From: CAYOUV01 sp963790075
Lineage (GTDB): Bacteria; Chloroflexota; Anaerolineae; Anaerolineales; Villigracilaceae
Length of the DNA stretch: 64,000 nucleotides
Assembly (NCBI GenBank): GCA_963790075.1
Contig: CAWBNG010000003.1
Span: 310,001-374,000, forward strand
Direction of reading: 5' to 3'
Shown: piece by piece, positions 43,448 to 50,876 of the stretch
Numbering within the stretch: position 1 is the stretch's first letter
Layout: each line of letters begins with the position of its first letter
Program-made: the position numbers and the translations under genes
The notes under the pieces: model-generated
What the model saw: the letters and a program-made list of their open reading frames with translations, nothing else
Database searches by the model: none
What the model was told of the DNA's origin: nothing

Positions 43448-44650
43448 ATGAAACGTAATCTGGGCATCCTGTTCTTCACGCTGGTCGTGGTCATGATCGG
43501 CTTCGGCATCATCATCCCGATCCTGCCGTTCTATGTCACCAGCTTTGGCGGCAACGGCGTCTCGATGGGCCTGTTGATGGCGATCTTCGCCTTCATGCAA
43601 TTCCTGTTCTCACCGGTTTGGGGTGACCTGTCCGATCGTTTCGGGCGTAAACCCATTCTGCTGGTCGGCATTTTTGGCAATGCAGCTTCGATGTTTTTCA
43701 TGGGTCTGGCCAACAACCTGTGGATGTTGTTCCTGGCACGCGGCTTGGCCGGTATCCTGTCTTCAGCTACACTGCCGACAGCCATGGCCTACATCAGCGA
43801 CAGCACCGACGAGGATCAGCGCGGGGGCGGGATGGGCATGGTCGGCGCAGCCATGGGCGTGGGCATGGTGCTCGGTCCTGGCGTGGGCGGTGCCCTCTCC
43901 GACATTTCACTCAGCGCACCTTTTTACCTGGCTTCCGTGCTTTCACTGGTGGCCCTGGTTCTAATCTGGACTTTCCTGCCCGAATCGCTGGCGCAGGGTT
44001 TACGCGCCCCCAGTAAAAAAGGCATCCAGGGACCTCAATTCAAGACCATGTGGCTAGCCCTGCTCAGCCCGGTCGGCTTTCTGCTGGGACTGGCTTTCCT
44101 GCTCAGCTTTGGCGTGACCAATTTCGAAAGTGTCTTCGGTTTATATGCCGACCTGCGCTTTGGTTACGATGCGCGCACTGTCGGTCTGATCCTGATGGTG
44201 GTCGGGCTGGCTTCAGCTGTGGTCCAGGGTGGCTTGACCGGTCCGGCGATCCGCTTGTGGGGCGACGAAGCAGTCATCAAGGGCTCGTTAATCGCCAGCG
44301 CAATCGGCTTCGTGCTGATGCTGATGGCTCATAGTCTGCCGACTATCCTGCTGACAACCGGGCTGTTCGTAATCAGCAACGCCATGCTGCGCCCCGGCGT
44401 TGCATCCTTGATCTCCAAACGCGCCACACAGGGACAAGGCATCGCCATGGGCCTGAACAACGCCTTCATGAGTTTAGGACGTGTAGCCGGGCCAATTTGG
44501 GCCGGAGCCGCTTTGGATATCAACCTTTCCTACCCTTACCTGAGCGGGGCTGTCATCCTGCTGGTCGGCTTCGTCTTGAGCGTGATTTACCTCCCGGCTC
44601 TCAAGACCAAATCCGCCGCTCGGACGCCAACGCCAGCCAAAGTCGATTGA
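43448..44650 (+). CDS. MFS transporter (DHA1/TetA-like)
   Basis: 400 residues from ATG 43448; upstream codons lie inside the promoter. Twelve hydrophobic helices. The MFS loop 2-3 motif is seen as GDLSDRFGRKPILL (residues about 58-71) and motif C as GAAMGVGMVLGPGVGGAL (about 134-151), typical of drug:H+ antiporters. Substrate unknown. The weak SD and short leader fit a promoter 30 nt upstream. Ends at a strong terminator shared with the convergent MFS gene. Confidence 0.93.
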   Translation: MKRNLGILFFTLVVVMIGFGIIIPILPFYVTSFGGNGVSMGLLMAIFAFMQFLFSPVWGDLSDRFGRKPILLVGIFGNAASMFFMGLANNLWMLFLARGLAGILSSATLPTAMAYISDSTDEDQRGGGMGMVGAAMGVGMVLGPGVGGALSDISLSAPFYLASVLSLVALVLIWTFLPESLAQGLRAPSKKGIQGPQFKTMWLALLSPVGFLLGLAFLLSFGVTNFESVFGLYADLRFGYDARTVGLILMVVGLASAVVQGGLTGPAIRLWGDEAVIKGSLIASAIGFVLMLMAHSLPTILLTTGLFVISNAMLRPGVASLISKRATQGQGIAMGLNNAFMSLGRVAGPIWAGAALDINLSYPYLSGAVILLVGFVLSVIYLPALKTKSAARTPTPAKVD

Positions 44651-44666
44651 GGTTACAGATTTACCA

Positions 44667-44702
44667 AAGAGAGCCAGACGTAAAGTCTGGCTCTCTTTTT
44701 TC
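44667..44702. terminator. Bidirectional terminator between two MFS genes
   Basis: Perfect 12-bp arms AGAGAGCCAGAC / GTCTGGCTCTCT, loop GTAAA, followed by TTTTTT on the + strand. Convergent genes end at 44650 and 44712. Confidence 0.9.
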
Positions 44703-44711
44703 TCTGTCAAG

Positions 44712-45941
44712 CTAATCTGCTGCTTGCGGGGCCGGCAGGTCGGCATCCTTGAGGCGGGTCCCCAACAGCAAAGCCAATAGCATCAGCAGAATCAATACCA
44801 GCAGAGGCCCGCTCATCGAGCCGGTCTCCGGTGACTTAAAAATGTCCATGCCCAGGATGAACAGAATCCCGGAAACCTGTCCAGCCAGCAGCAGCAGCCC
44901 GTTGGAAGTACCCTCCGGGGCGGGATAGGTGATCTCGGCCCCATACTGGAAGCCCAGCGGGCCAGCGCTCAGCAGGAAGAACCCGAACACGAACGAAGCA
45001 GCTAACAACAACCCATACGAACCGGCATAGGTGATGCCTACCAGCCCCAGCGTCGCGCCGACGACCGCTGCAATCAGGTAGGGTGTGCGTTTACGCGAGC
45101 GGTCGGAAAGCACCGGCAGGATGACGGCGCCTATAATCCCACCGACGATCATCAAGCCGCCGGCTGTCCCGGCCTGGGTGATCGAAAAGCCCCGGGGCTT
45201 GAGCATATCTTCGATCCAGGTAGTGACAGCATTGAACACACCCAGACCGACGAAGAAAATCAGCAGCAACAAGATGAAATCTCGCTGGCGCAGGATGCGG
45301 GAGAGACCATCGAAGACCAACGAGCGCTCTTCCTGCCCCGGGGGGCAGGGAGGAGACGGAGGCCGCTCGCGGGCGAAGACGAAAAAGACGACCGCTGCCA
45401 GGGCAGAAATCAGGCCGTAGGCCAGCAGCATGCCGGAAATCCCGGAACGCAGCGTCAGGAACGGTGTAAGCAGCAAACCCGCCAATATCCCCAGATACAT
45501 CGACAGCGAGCCGAGTCCGGCAGCAGTGGCGCGTTCATCCGGCGCGAACCAGCGCGCAGCGACCGTGGTCACGGCGTTGAGCAGGAAAGGCTGCCCGACA
45601 GCGATCGCGACCTGGGAAGCCAGCACCAGCCCGTAATTCGCCGCCACCAGCCCGCGTACCAGCCCGAAGATACCGGTCAGCGCCGCGCCGATGCCAACTG
45701 CGGTGCGCACGCCATAGGTATCGATGGCCCAGGAGGCCGGGATCGAAACCAGGATGTAAACCACCATGAAGCTCAACGATAGCAGGCCGATACTCAGGTC
45801 TGAGACGCCGTAAAAGCTGGTGGCAGCGCTGGTGATGGCTGCAAAGGTGATCCACAGCAGCTGGTTGGCGGCTACGATCAACATAAAAACGCCCAGCATT
45901 ACCCAGCGATACGGGTAGACTTTAAAACTATTTTGTTCCAT
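44712..45941 (-). CDS. MFS transporter, FLVCR-like
   Basis: 409 residues, 12 hydrophobic helices. N-terminal pattern YRWVMLGVFMLIVAANQLLW followed by SAATSFYGVS resembles the FLVCR/NNP-type MFS group. A Pro-rich cytoplasmic loop (about residues 197-210, PPSPPCPPGQEE) divides the two halves; its codons form a C-rich run at 45340-45360. Substrate unknown (family members handle heme, choline or organic anions). Gene is separated from its neighbours on both sides. Confidence 0.88.
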   Translation of the reverse strand: MEQNSFKVYPYRWVMLGVFMLIVAANQLLWITFAAITSAATSFYGVSDLSIGLLSLSFMVVYILVSIPASWAIDTYGVRTAVGIGAALTGIFGLVRGLVAANYGLVLASQVAIAVGQPFLLNAVTTVAARWFAPDERATAAGLGSLSMYLGILAGLLLTPFLTLRSGISGMLLAYGLISALAAVVFFVFARERPPSPPCPPGQEERSLVFDGLSRILRQRDFILLLLIFFVGLGVFNAVTTWIEDMLKPRGFSITQAGTAGGLMIVGGIIGAVILPVLSDRSRKRTPYLIAAVVGATLGLVGITYAGSYGLLLAASFVFGFFLLSAGPLGFQYGAEITYPAPEGTSNGLLLLAGQVSGILFILGMDIFKSPETGSMSGPLLVLILLMLLALLLGTRLKDADLPAPQAAD

Positions 45942-46073
45942 GCAATGCTCCTCCTGTCAGAATAATACGATAAGGAAAACACATCCACCCGGCCGGAGAT
46001 ACTGATATTCACACTCCAAATTTTTTAGAGGGGAAATTTTTGGAACAATCTTACTTTGTGGTGAAAGTCACTA

Positions 46074-46101
46074 TTGACACCGTTTTTCACAGTGCTACAA
46101 T
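46074..46101 (+). promoter_or_regulatory. Promoter candidate with extended -10
   Basis: TTGACA at 46074-46079 and TACAAT at 46096-46101, 16-bp spacer, with TG one base ahead of the -10. It would transcribe the 46.1-46.4 kb leader-like region into the secreted-protein gene at 46442. Confidence 0.7.
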
Positions 46102-46107
46102 ACGATT

Positions 46108-46441
46108 GTGGGGTTATGGATCGAATCAACCAACTTATGCAGACTTCGTCTGGATGGGCATCGGGATGTTACCGAGACGGCAATCAAGGCATGAAAAGTC
46201 GATCTTGAGCCACCCAAGGACCAACCACATTCGGTTGGATGGCTGGAAAGTCAACTTCCGGGCAAACAGCCGACAATATTTTTATTCCGATTGATGGAAT
46301 TCTCCGGAGCGACCTTGCAGGCATTGTCTGGACCCGACCGCAGTAACTTGGTATCACGAAGATGCTCAGCTTGGTCTCAGCCGTATCTGAATGTCTTATA
46401 ACCATCCGGATTGAACTGGACATCAGGTAGAGGAGGATAGC
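46108..46441 (+). other. Long untranslated leader-like region with hairpins
   Basis: About 335 nt between the promoter and the next start. The 46210-46250 segment has a nested hairpin: AGCCA pairs with TGGCT around CCAACC/GGTTGG (CCAACC, 6-nt loop, GGTTGG). A neighbouring TCAAG...CTTGA stem precedes it. SD AGAGGAGGA sits 5 nt before the ATG at 46442. I could not match it to a known riboswitch class. Confidence 0.4.
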
Positions 46442-47190
46442 ATGTTGGGATATCGCGAGCAGAAAATCAGCCAGCCGGATCGTGTTTCGAAAAGCGGGTC
46501 CGGCAGGAAGATCGGATTTCACAAATATAAACTGGTAATCCCGATCTGTTTCATAATTATTCTGTCCCTGACGGCCTCCAGCTTCCCAGCCCGTAACCCG
46601 CAGAGCATGGACAAGTTCGCACCCGGTACCTATACTGGAATATTCTTTTTCTCCTTCAAGCATTCTTGGAATCAATCGTCAGAGACTGTCATTCTAAATT
46701 ACTATGACCTCAAAAGTGGGAATGCTATGGGAAATATAAAATTCAGTGTAGGGAAGAATGGTGCTATTCAGAATGTACGCATTAAAATAAATCCATTTAA
46801 CTATGATGTCGTTTCGACGGTTGAACCGAAAACTGACGACAGTTGTAAGGGGTATAACGCCAGTGCGGTAGGATTAGGGTGGGCAAATACAAATTTCAAC
46901 GCTTCGAAACCTCCTCCCTGGAACCCGCAACCGTCCATTCTCCAGATATTAAATTGAATTCGGGGGGAGTGTTGGGTTTTGCTTCAGCGATCGGTGACTG
47001 CGGAGGCAATCCTCCGGGCGAGGTTATTACCGATGGTGTGAGAGCGGATATAGATAATCTCCCAGCGAGCCCCTGGGATTTTAAAGCAACTGTGATCTAC
47101 GATAAGTGGGCTGCTGGTACTTGTACGACTTGGGTCTGGCAGACCCCTACCCGCAGTTTCGATTGTGTCTGGCAGGTTTTTCGCAAATAA
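46442..47190 (+). pseudogene. Secreted beta-rich protein gene, interrupted by a frameshift
   Basis: The first frame (46442-46957) encodes a membrane-signal N-terminus (basic stretch to KYK, then hydrophobic LVIPICFIIILSLTASSFP) and a beta-rich domain with the Cys in DDSCKGYNAS. A second frame (open from 46858, stop at 47190) encodes a similarly composed C-terminus with LGFASAIGDCGG, GTCTTW and DCVW. The frame switch lies between 46858 and 46957. Joined, they would give a secreted protein of about 250 residues with four to five Cys. Function unknown. The base composition is less GC-rich than neighbours, hinting at acquisition. Confidence 0.6.
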
Positions 47191-47231
47191 TTGTCCCAGC
47201 TCATTCAAAAGACTCGGCAGGAGGTAGTTAG

Positions 47232-47978
47232 ATGAAATCCTTTTTCCCTCGAGTTTTGGCTGGTTGTACCATCATTTTGATGCTAATCCTGGCGTGCAAC
47301 TTTAGCACTGTTACCCGTAGCGCCGGGAATCCGCCCCCATCTCCAACCGAGGCGAACCCGGACACCGCCTCAACCGAAACGCCTTCCCAGACAGCAGCCT
47401 GGTCCAGCGCAACCCTCACCCTGCGATCCGTAACCTTGGAACTGTCTACGACCTATGCCGGGGAAAAGCCAAAAACTGTTTCAGCGCAGATCGATGCAGC
47501 CGGTAATCTCCATCTCAGGATGTCAATGCCACCCCTGGAAGCTTTTGCCGCCATGCCTGGTATTTCCCAGCCGGGCGACTTCGAACTTTTCATTATCGAC
47601 GGGACCGCCTACGCTCGAATCGGCCAAGACAATCCACCCGTTCAGGATGACTCCTCCAAATCCATGCTGGAAGACCTACTCCTTGGTCCGGAAGGGCCAG
47701 GGCTGTGGCTCGATCTCGTACCCGAGAATGGATTCATCAAAACCGGTACACAATCATACGAAGGCTTTAACGTTTCGACGTATAAAGTAAATTATCAAAA
47801 TGAGCAAGGTACCCTCACCGGCACGATTCGGGTGGCTGATAAGTCAGAAGCGCTGGTTAGCGCTGAATTGACCGTCTCAAAAGGCCTCTTCTTCCCACCC
47901 GGATTTAATCCAAGCGGGGATGTTCAAATCTCGCTGAAGGTTCAGCAGGCCGAAATCAGCCCAATTAGTCTCCCTTAA
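47232..47978 (+). CDS. Lipoprotein with LppX/LprG-like fold suspected
   Basis: 248 residues. Lipoprotein signal: basic start, hydrophobic run, then lipobox LILAC with Cys at residue 17. A Pro/Thr/Ser linker (about 25-60) precedes a beta-rich domain (about 60-248) with alternating hydrophobic strands such as FELFIIDGTAYARIG and GFNVSTYKVNYQNEQGTLTG. The strand pattern resembles LppX/LprAFG lipid-binding lipoproteins. Function uncertain. 41 nt after the frameshifted gene on the same strand, so possibly co-transcribed. Confidence 0.72.
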   Translation: MKSFFPRVLAGCTIILMLILACNFSTVTRSAGNPPPSPTEANPDTASTETPSQTAAWSSATLTLRSVTLELSTTYAGEKPKTVSAQIDAAGNLHLRMSMPPLEAFAAMPGISQPGDFELFIIDGTAYARIGQDNPPVQDDSSKSMLEDLLLGPEGPGLWLDLVPENGFIKTGTQSYEGFNVSTYKVNYQNEQGTLTGTIRVADKSEALVSAELTVSKGLFFPPGFNPSGDVQISLKVQQAEISPISLP

Positions 47979-47981
47979 GAC

Positions 47982-48023
47982 AATACGAACACCACCTCGA
48001 GATGAGGCGGTGTTCGTATTTTT
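47982..48023 (+). terminator. Rho-independent terminator
   Basis: AATACGAACACC pairs with GGTGTTCGTATT, with an inner CCTC/GAGG extension, followed by TTTT. Immediately after the lipoprotein stop codon. Confidence 0.88.
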
Positions 48024-48050
48024 AAAATAACTACAAATCATCTCAAAAAT

Positions 48051-48160
48051 GTCACCCTGCGTGACACTTGCACCGCACTGCGATTGGTGCAGTGCAGGTG
48101 AGCGAAGGGTCTTATGCCACCAGAACACGAGACTTTTCGGTCGCTACGCGCCCTCAGAGA
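48051..48160. repeat. Relic of a dispersed palindromic repeat (REP/MITE-like)
   Basis: The ends GTCACCCTGCG and GCGCCCTCAGAGA, together with AGCGAAGGGTCTTATG and GAGACTTTTCGGTCGCTACG, have the inverted arrangement of small palindromic repeats in Chloroflexota intergenic DNA. Inside lies GCACTGC/GCAGTGC with a 6-nt loop. It lies between convergent units (lipoprotein and pfp). Confidence 0.5.
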
Positions 48161-48204
48161 ATCATGCGGGGGTTTATTGAGACGAGCTCTGACCAGGTAA
48201 TAGC

Positions 48205-49398
48205 TTAGACCTCGCTGGTCATGATGAACAGCGGCTTCATCTCGAAGTTCTCGTATTTCGGGCGGTAGCGGTCAACATCGTAAGAGAGGTTTACGTCGAC
48301 TACCTTCTTGCGCGAGGCGATCACGTCCAGCGGGACATTATCGTAGCGGCCATTCTTCAACACTACCAATCGCCCGTGGATGCCTTTCAGGACCAAATCC
48401 AGCGCCAGGTTGCCGAAAGCCATTGGAGCAATCGAATCGATGGCGTCCGGATCGCCGCCACGAACCATATAGCCCAGTTTTTGATTGACCACGTCGATGG
48501 TCTGGCCGTGATTGTACTTGGCCGAACGCTCCTTCAACTCAGAAGCCACCAGGTCGCCGATGCCGCCCAGCTTGGCATGACCATAGGCATCGGTCGAGCG
48601 GCCCTCGAAGACCATTTCGCCGCCTTCGAACATGGCGCCTTCCGAAACCAGCAGGATGGAATAGCGGCTTGGGTTGCGATTGCGGTCCTTGGTCATCAAT
48701 TCAGCCAGGTGATCGATGTCAAAGCGGAACTCCGGGATAACGCAGCGATTGGCCGCCCCTGCCATGGTCGGCAGCATGGCTGTGAAACCGGCGTAGCGCC
48801 CAAAGACTTCCAGCACCAGGAAACGTTCGTGCGATCCGGCGATCGTGCGCAGGTTGTTGGTCAAGGCAATGGTACGCGTGATACAGGTGCTGAAGCCGAT
48901 GCAATAGTCCGTACCGGGCACATCATTATCCATCGTCTTGGGGATGGCTACCACTTTGACGCCCTCCTGGTACAGGCGCACGCCGTAACTAAGCGTGTCA
49001 TCGCCGCCAATTGGGATCAGGTAATCCACGCCCAGGAAGTCCAGGTTCTTGAGCACTTCCGGGGTGATATCGTTACGCTCTTCGTTGAATTTATCCTGCA
49101 AGTGCCCAGGGACCTTCGCCCGCCGGACGTTACTTGGATTGGTGCGCGAAGTATGCAGGAATGTTCCGCCCGTTCGGCCGGCACGGTTGACGATTTCCTC
49201 GGTCAGATACTGAAAATTATTGCTGTTATCGGCTTTTTTGTCGCGCTGAATGTCCAGCACCCCACCCCAACCGCGGCGGATGCCAATTACCTGGTAACCC
49301 TCCCTTAAGGCGCGGATGGTCACCGCCCGAATGGCCGGGTTCAAGCCGGGGACATCACCCCCGCCGGTCAAGATTGCGATTACACCTTTGCGCGCCAT
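48205..49398 (-). CDS. pfp: PPi-type 6-phosphofructokinase
   Basis: 397 residues. The active site shows GGDD at residues 131-134 and PKTMDND at 153-159. In the PfkA family an Asp after GGD and a Lys before TxDND indicate pyrophosphate rather than ATP as phosphoryl donor. The start GVIAILTGGGDVPGLN (residues 5-20) and RGWGGVLD fit the family. PPi-dependent enzyme is reversible, so it can serve both glycolysis and gluconeogenesis, saving ATP. SD AGGAGG 7 nt upstream of the ATG. A TATAAT lies upstream on the minus strand near 49433. Confidence 0.93.
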   Translation of the reverse strand: MARKGVIAILTGGGDVPGLNPAIRAVTIRALREGYQVIGIRRGWGGVLDIQRDKKADNSNNFQYLTEEIVNRAGRTGGTFLHTSRTNPSNVRRAKVPGHLQDKFNEERNDITPEVLKNLDFLGVDYLIPIGGDDTLSYGVRLYQEGVKVVAIPKTMDNDVPGTDYCIGFSTCITRTIALTNNLRTIAGSHERFLVLEVFGRYAGFTAMLPTMAGAANRCVIPEFRFDIDHLAELMTKDRNRNPSRYSILLVSEGAMFEGGEMVFEGRSTDAYGHAKLGGIGDLVASELKERSAKYNHGQTIDVVNQKLGYMVRGGDPDAIDSIAPMAFGNLALDLVLKGIHGRLVVLKNGRYDNVPLDVIASRKKVVDVNLSYDVDRYRPKYENFEMKPLFIMTSEV

Positions 49399-49467
49399 AG
49401 CTGCCTCCTGTTTTTATTATCCCCATTATACAATGACAGGCAAGAACCTGAGTGGAAAGATCCTTCC

Positions 49468-50361
49468 CTAATCCGCCGGAGCAATGATCGGCTGCGCAGC
49501 GCGGTGGGCGAAGAATCCCTCGGCCCAGAAGATGAGCAGCCCCAGCCAGACGCTTCCAAAGCCGAGCAATTGATGGGAAGAAAAGGCTTCGCGGTAGACT
49601 AGAACCCCCAGCAGGAATTGCATGCTCGGGGTGATGTATTGCAGGATGCCAACCAGCGAGAGCGGAATTTGCCGGGCGGCCGACGAGAACATCAGCAGCG
49701 GGACGATCGTCACCAGGCCAGCGCCGACCATCAACAAATTGGCGCTGGGACTGCTGTGCAGAAAGGCACCGCTACCGGTTGCATTGACATATAGCAGGTA
49801 GGCCAGAGCCGGCAGGAACAGCAGGCCGGTCTCCAGCGTCAGGCCGTAGAGCGAACCGAGTGGAGCGGTCTTCTTGACCAGCCCGTACAAGCCGAAGGTG
49901 AAAGCCAGCGAAAGCGCAATCCAGGGCAGCGAGCCATAGACGAAGGTCAAGTAGAGCACGCCGGCTGCTGCCAACCCGACCGGCAGCCACTGTAGCGGGC
50001 GCAGCCGCTCGCGCAGGAAGACGACCCCCAGCAGCACGCTGAAGAGCGGGTTGATAAAGTAGCCCAGGCTGGCTTCTACAATGTAGCCGGCGTTGACCGA
50101 CCAGACGTAGATCAGCCAGTTAGTGCCGATCAGCAGGGCTGAGACGAAATAGATGCGCAGCACGCGCCCGTTCAAAGCCGCCGTACGGAATTTCTTCCAT
50201 TGGCGCGTGACCAGGATAAGCCCCAACAGCATAACGAATGACCAGTCGATGCGGTGGCCGATCAACTGGATGGCCGGCACCTGCTCCAGCCATTTCCAAT
50301 AGACGGGAAACATCCCCCAGGTCAGGTAGGCCCCAATTGCGTACCAAACACCCTTATTCAT
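49468..50361 (-). CDS. rarD: RarD-like EamA-family transporter
   Basis: 297 residues, about ten hydrophobic helices. The start GVWYAIGAYLTWGMFPVYWK is the RarD hallmark (RarD: chloramphenicol sensitivity protein). Other family features: HRIDWSFVMLL and TSNYG-like NWLIYVWSVNAG. Physiological substrate unknown. Single gene, 69 nt downstream of the pfp start. Confidence 0.92.
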   Translation of the reverse strand: MNKGVWYAIGAYLTWGMFPVYWKWLEQVPAIQLIGHRIDWSFVMLLGLILVTRQWKKFRTAALNGRVLRIYFVSALLIGTNWLIYVWSVNAGYIVEASLGYFINPLFSVLLGVVFLRERLRPLQWLPVGLAAAGVLYLTFVYGSLPWIALSLAFTFGLYGLVKKTAPLGSLYGLTLETGLLFLPALAYLLYVNATGSGAFLHSSPSANLLMVGAGLVTIVPLLMFSSAARQIPLSLVGILQYITPSMQFLLGVLVYREAFSSHQLLGFGSVWLGLLIFWAEGFFAHRAAQPIIAPAD

Positions 50362-50540
50362 ACGCTCTCCTCAGCTATGCCAGCCAAGTATACTTGCATC
50401 GCAATAGAAAAGGAATTGTAAAACCGTTTTGTCTAACCTCACTAAAACCGGTAGCGGGTTGGTATAATCAAGACCGCATCTGGTATCATTCAGTTAGAAC
50501 GTTAAGCACTTAAATTCCCCTTTCCAGAAAGGAGCACCCG

Positions 50541-50711
50541 TTGCCAAAGGTCAACTATAAACATAACAAACGCCAGAAGGACATTGCTAAGAAAAAGAAA
50601 CACGACGAGAAGTTAAGGCGCCGCCAGGAAAAGAAGCAGGAAGCGCAGGAGGGGACCGAGACTCAGGTAGCCCCACCTATGGAACAGGCCCAGGGGCCAC
50701 AGGACGAATAA
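50541..50711 (+). CDS. Small basic protein (56 aa), TTG start
   Basis: A 57-codon frame begins at TTG 50541, preceded by AAAGGAG with a good 8-nt spacer. The N-terminal half is strongly basic (KHNKRQKDIAKKKKHDEKLR) and lacks hydrophobic segments; the C-terminal half is Gln/Glu-rich. The sequence pattern is like small conserved basic proteins of unknown function. Extended -10 TGGTATAAT at 50460-50468 supports transcription. A perfect-palindrome terminator follows. Confidence 0.62.
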   Translation: MPKVNYKHNKRQKDIAKKKKHDEKLRRRQEKKQEAQEGTETQVAPPMEQAQGPQDE

Positions 50712-50746
50712 GCCAGCAGGAAGCACAATCCAATCTTGACATTATA

Positions 50747-50780
50747 GGAGGCACCAGCCTTAAGGCTGGTGCCTCCTTGC
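50747..50780. terminator. 30-nt perfect palindromic terminator
   Basis: Arms GGAGGCACCAGCCTT and AAGGCTGGTGCCTCC form a perfect 15-bp stem, with TTGCGTTT after it on the + strand. It can end both the small basic gene and the leftward copA transcript. Confidence 0.8.
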
Positions 50781-50876
50781 GTTTAATCCGCCGTCGATAC
50801 GATTTTTTAGAACGACCAGTACCCAGGCGATCTAGCCTTCTCCCGGAAGCTGGTATTGATTCTCATAGCCGTTGGC

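Noticed and set aside
46040..46294. 84-codon frame spanning the promoter and leader region at 46.1 kb
   Set aside because: Runs through the promoter hexamers and hairpins and has no recognisable protein character.
48376..49308. 310-residue + strand frame opposite pfp
   Set aside because: Shadow of pfp; no SD or family motif.
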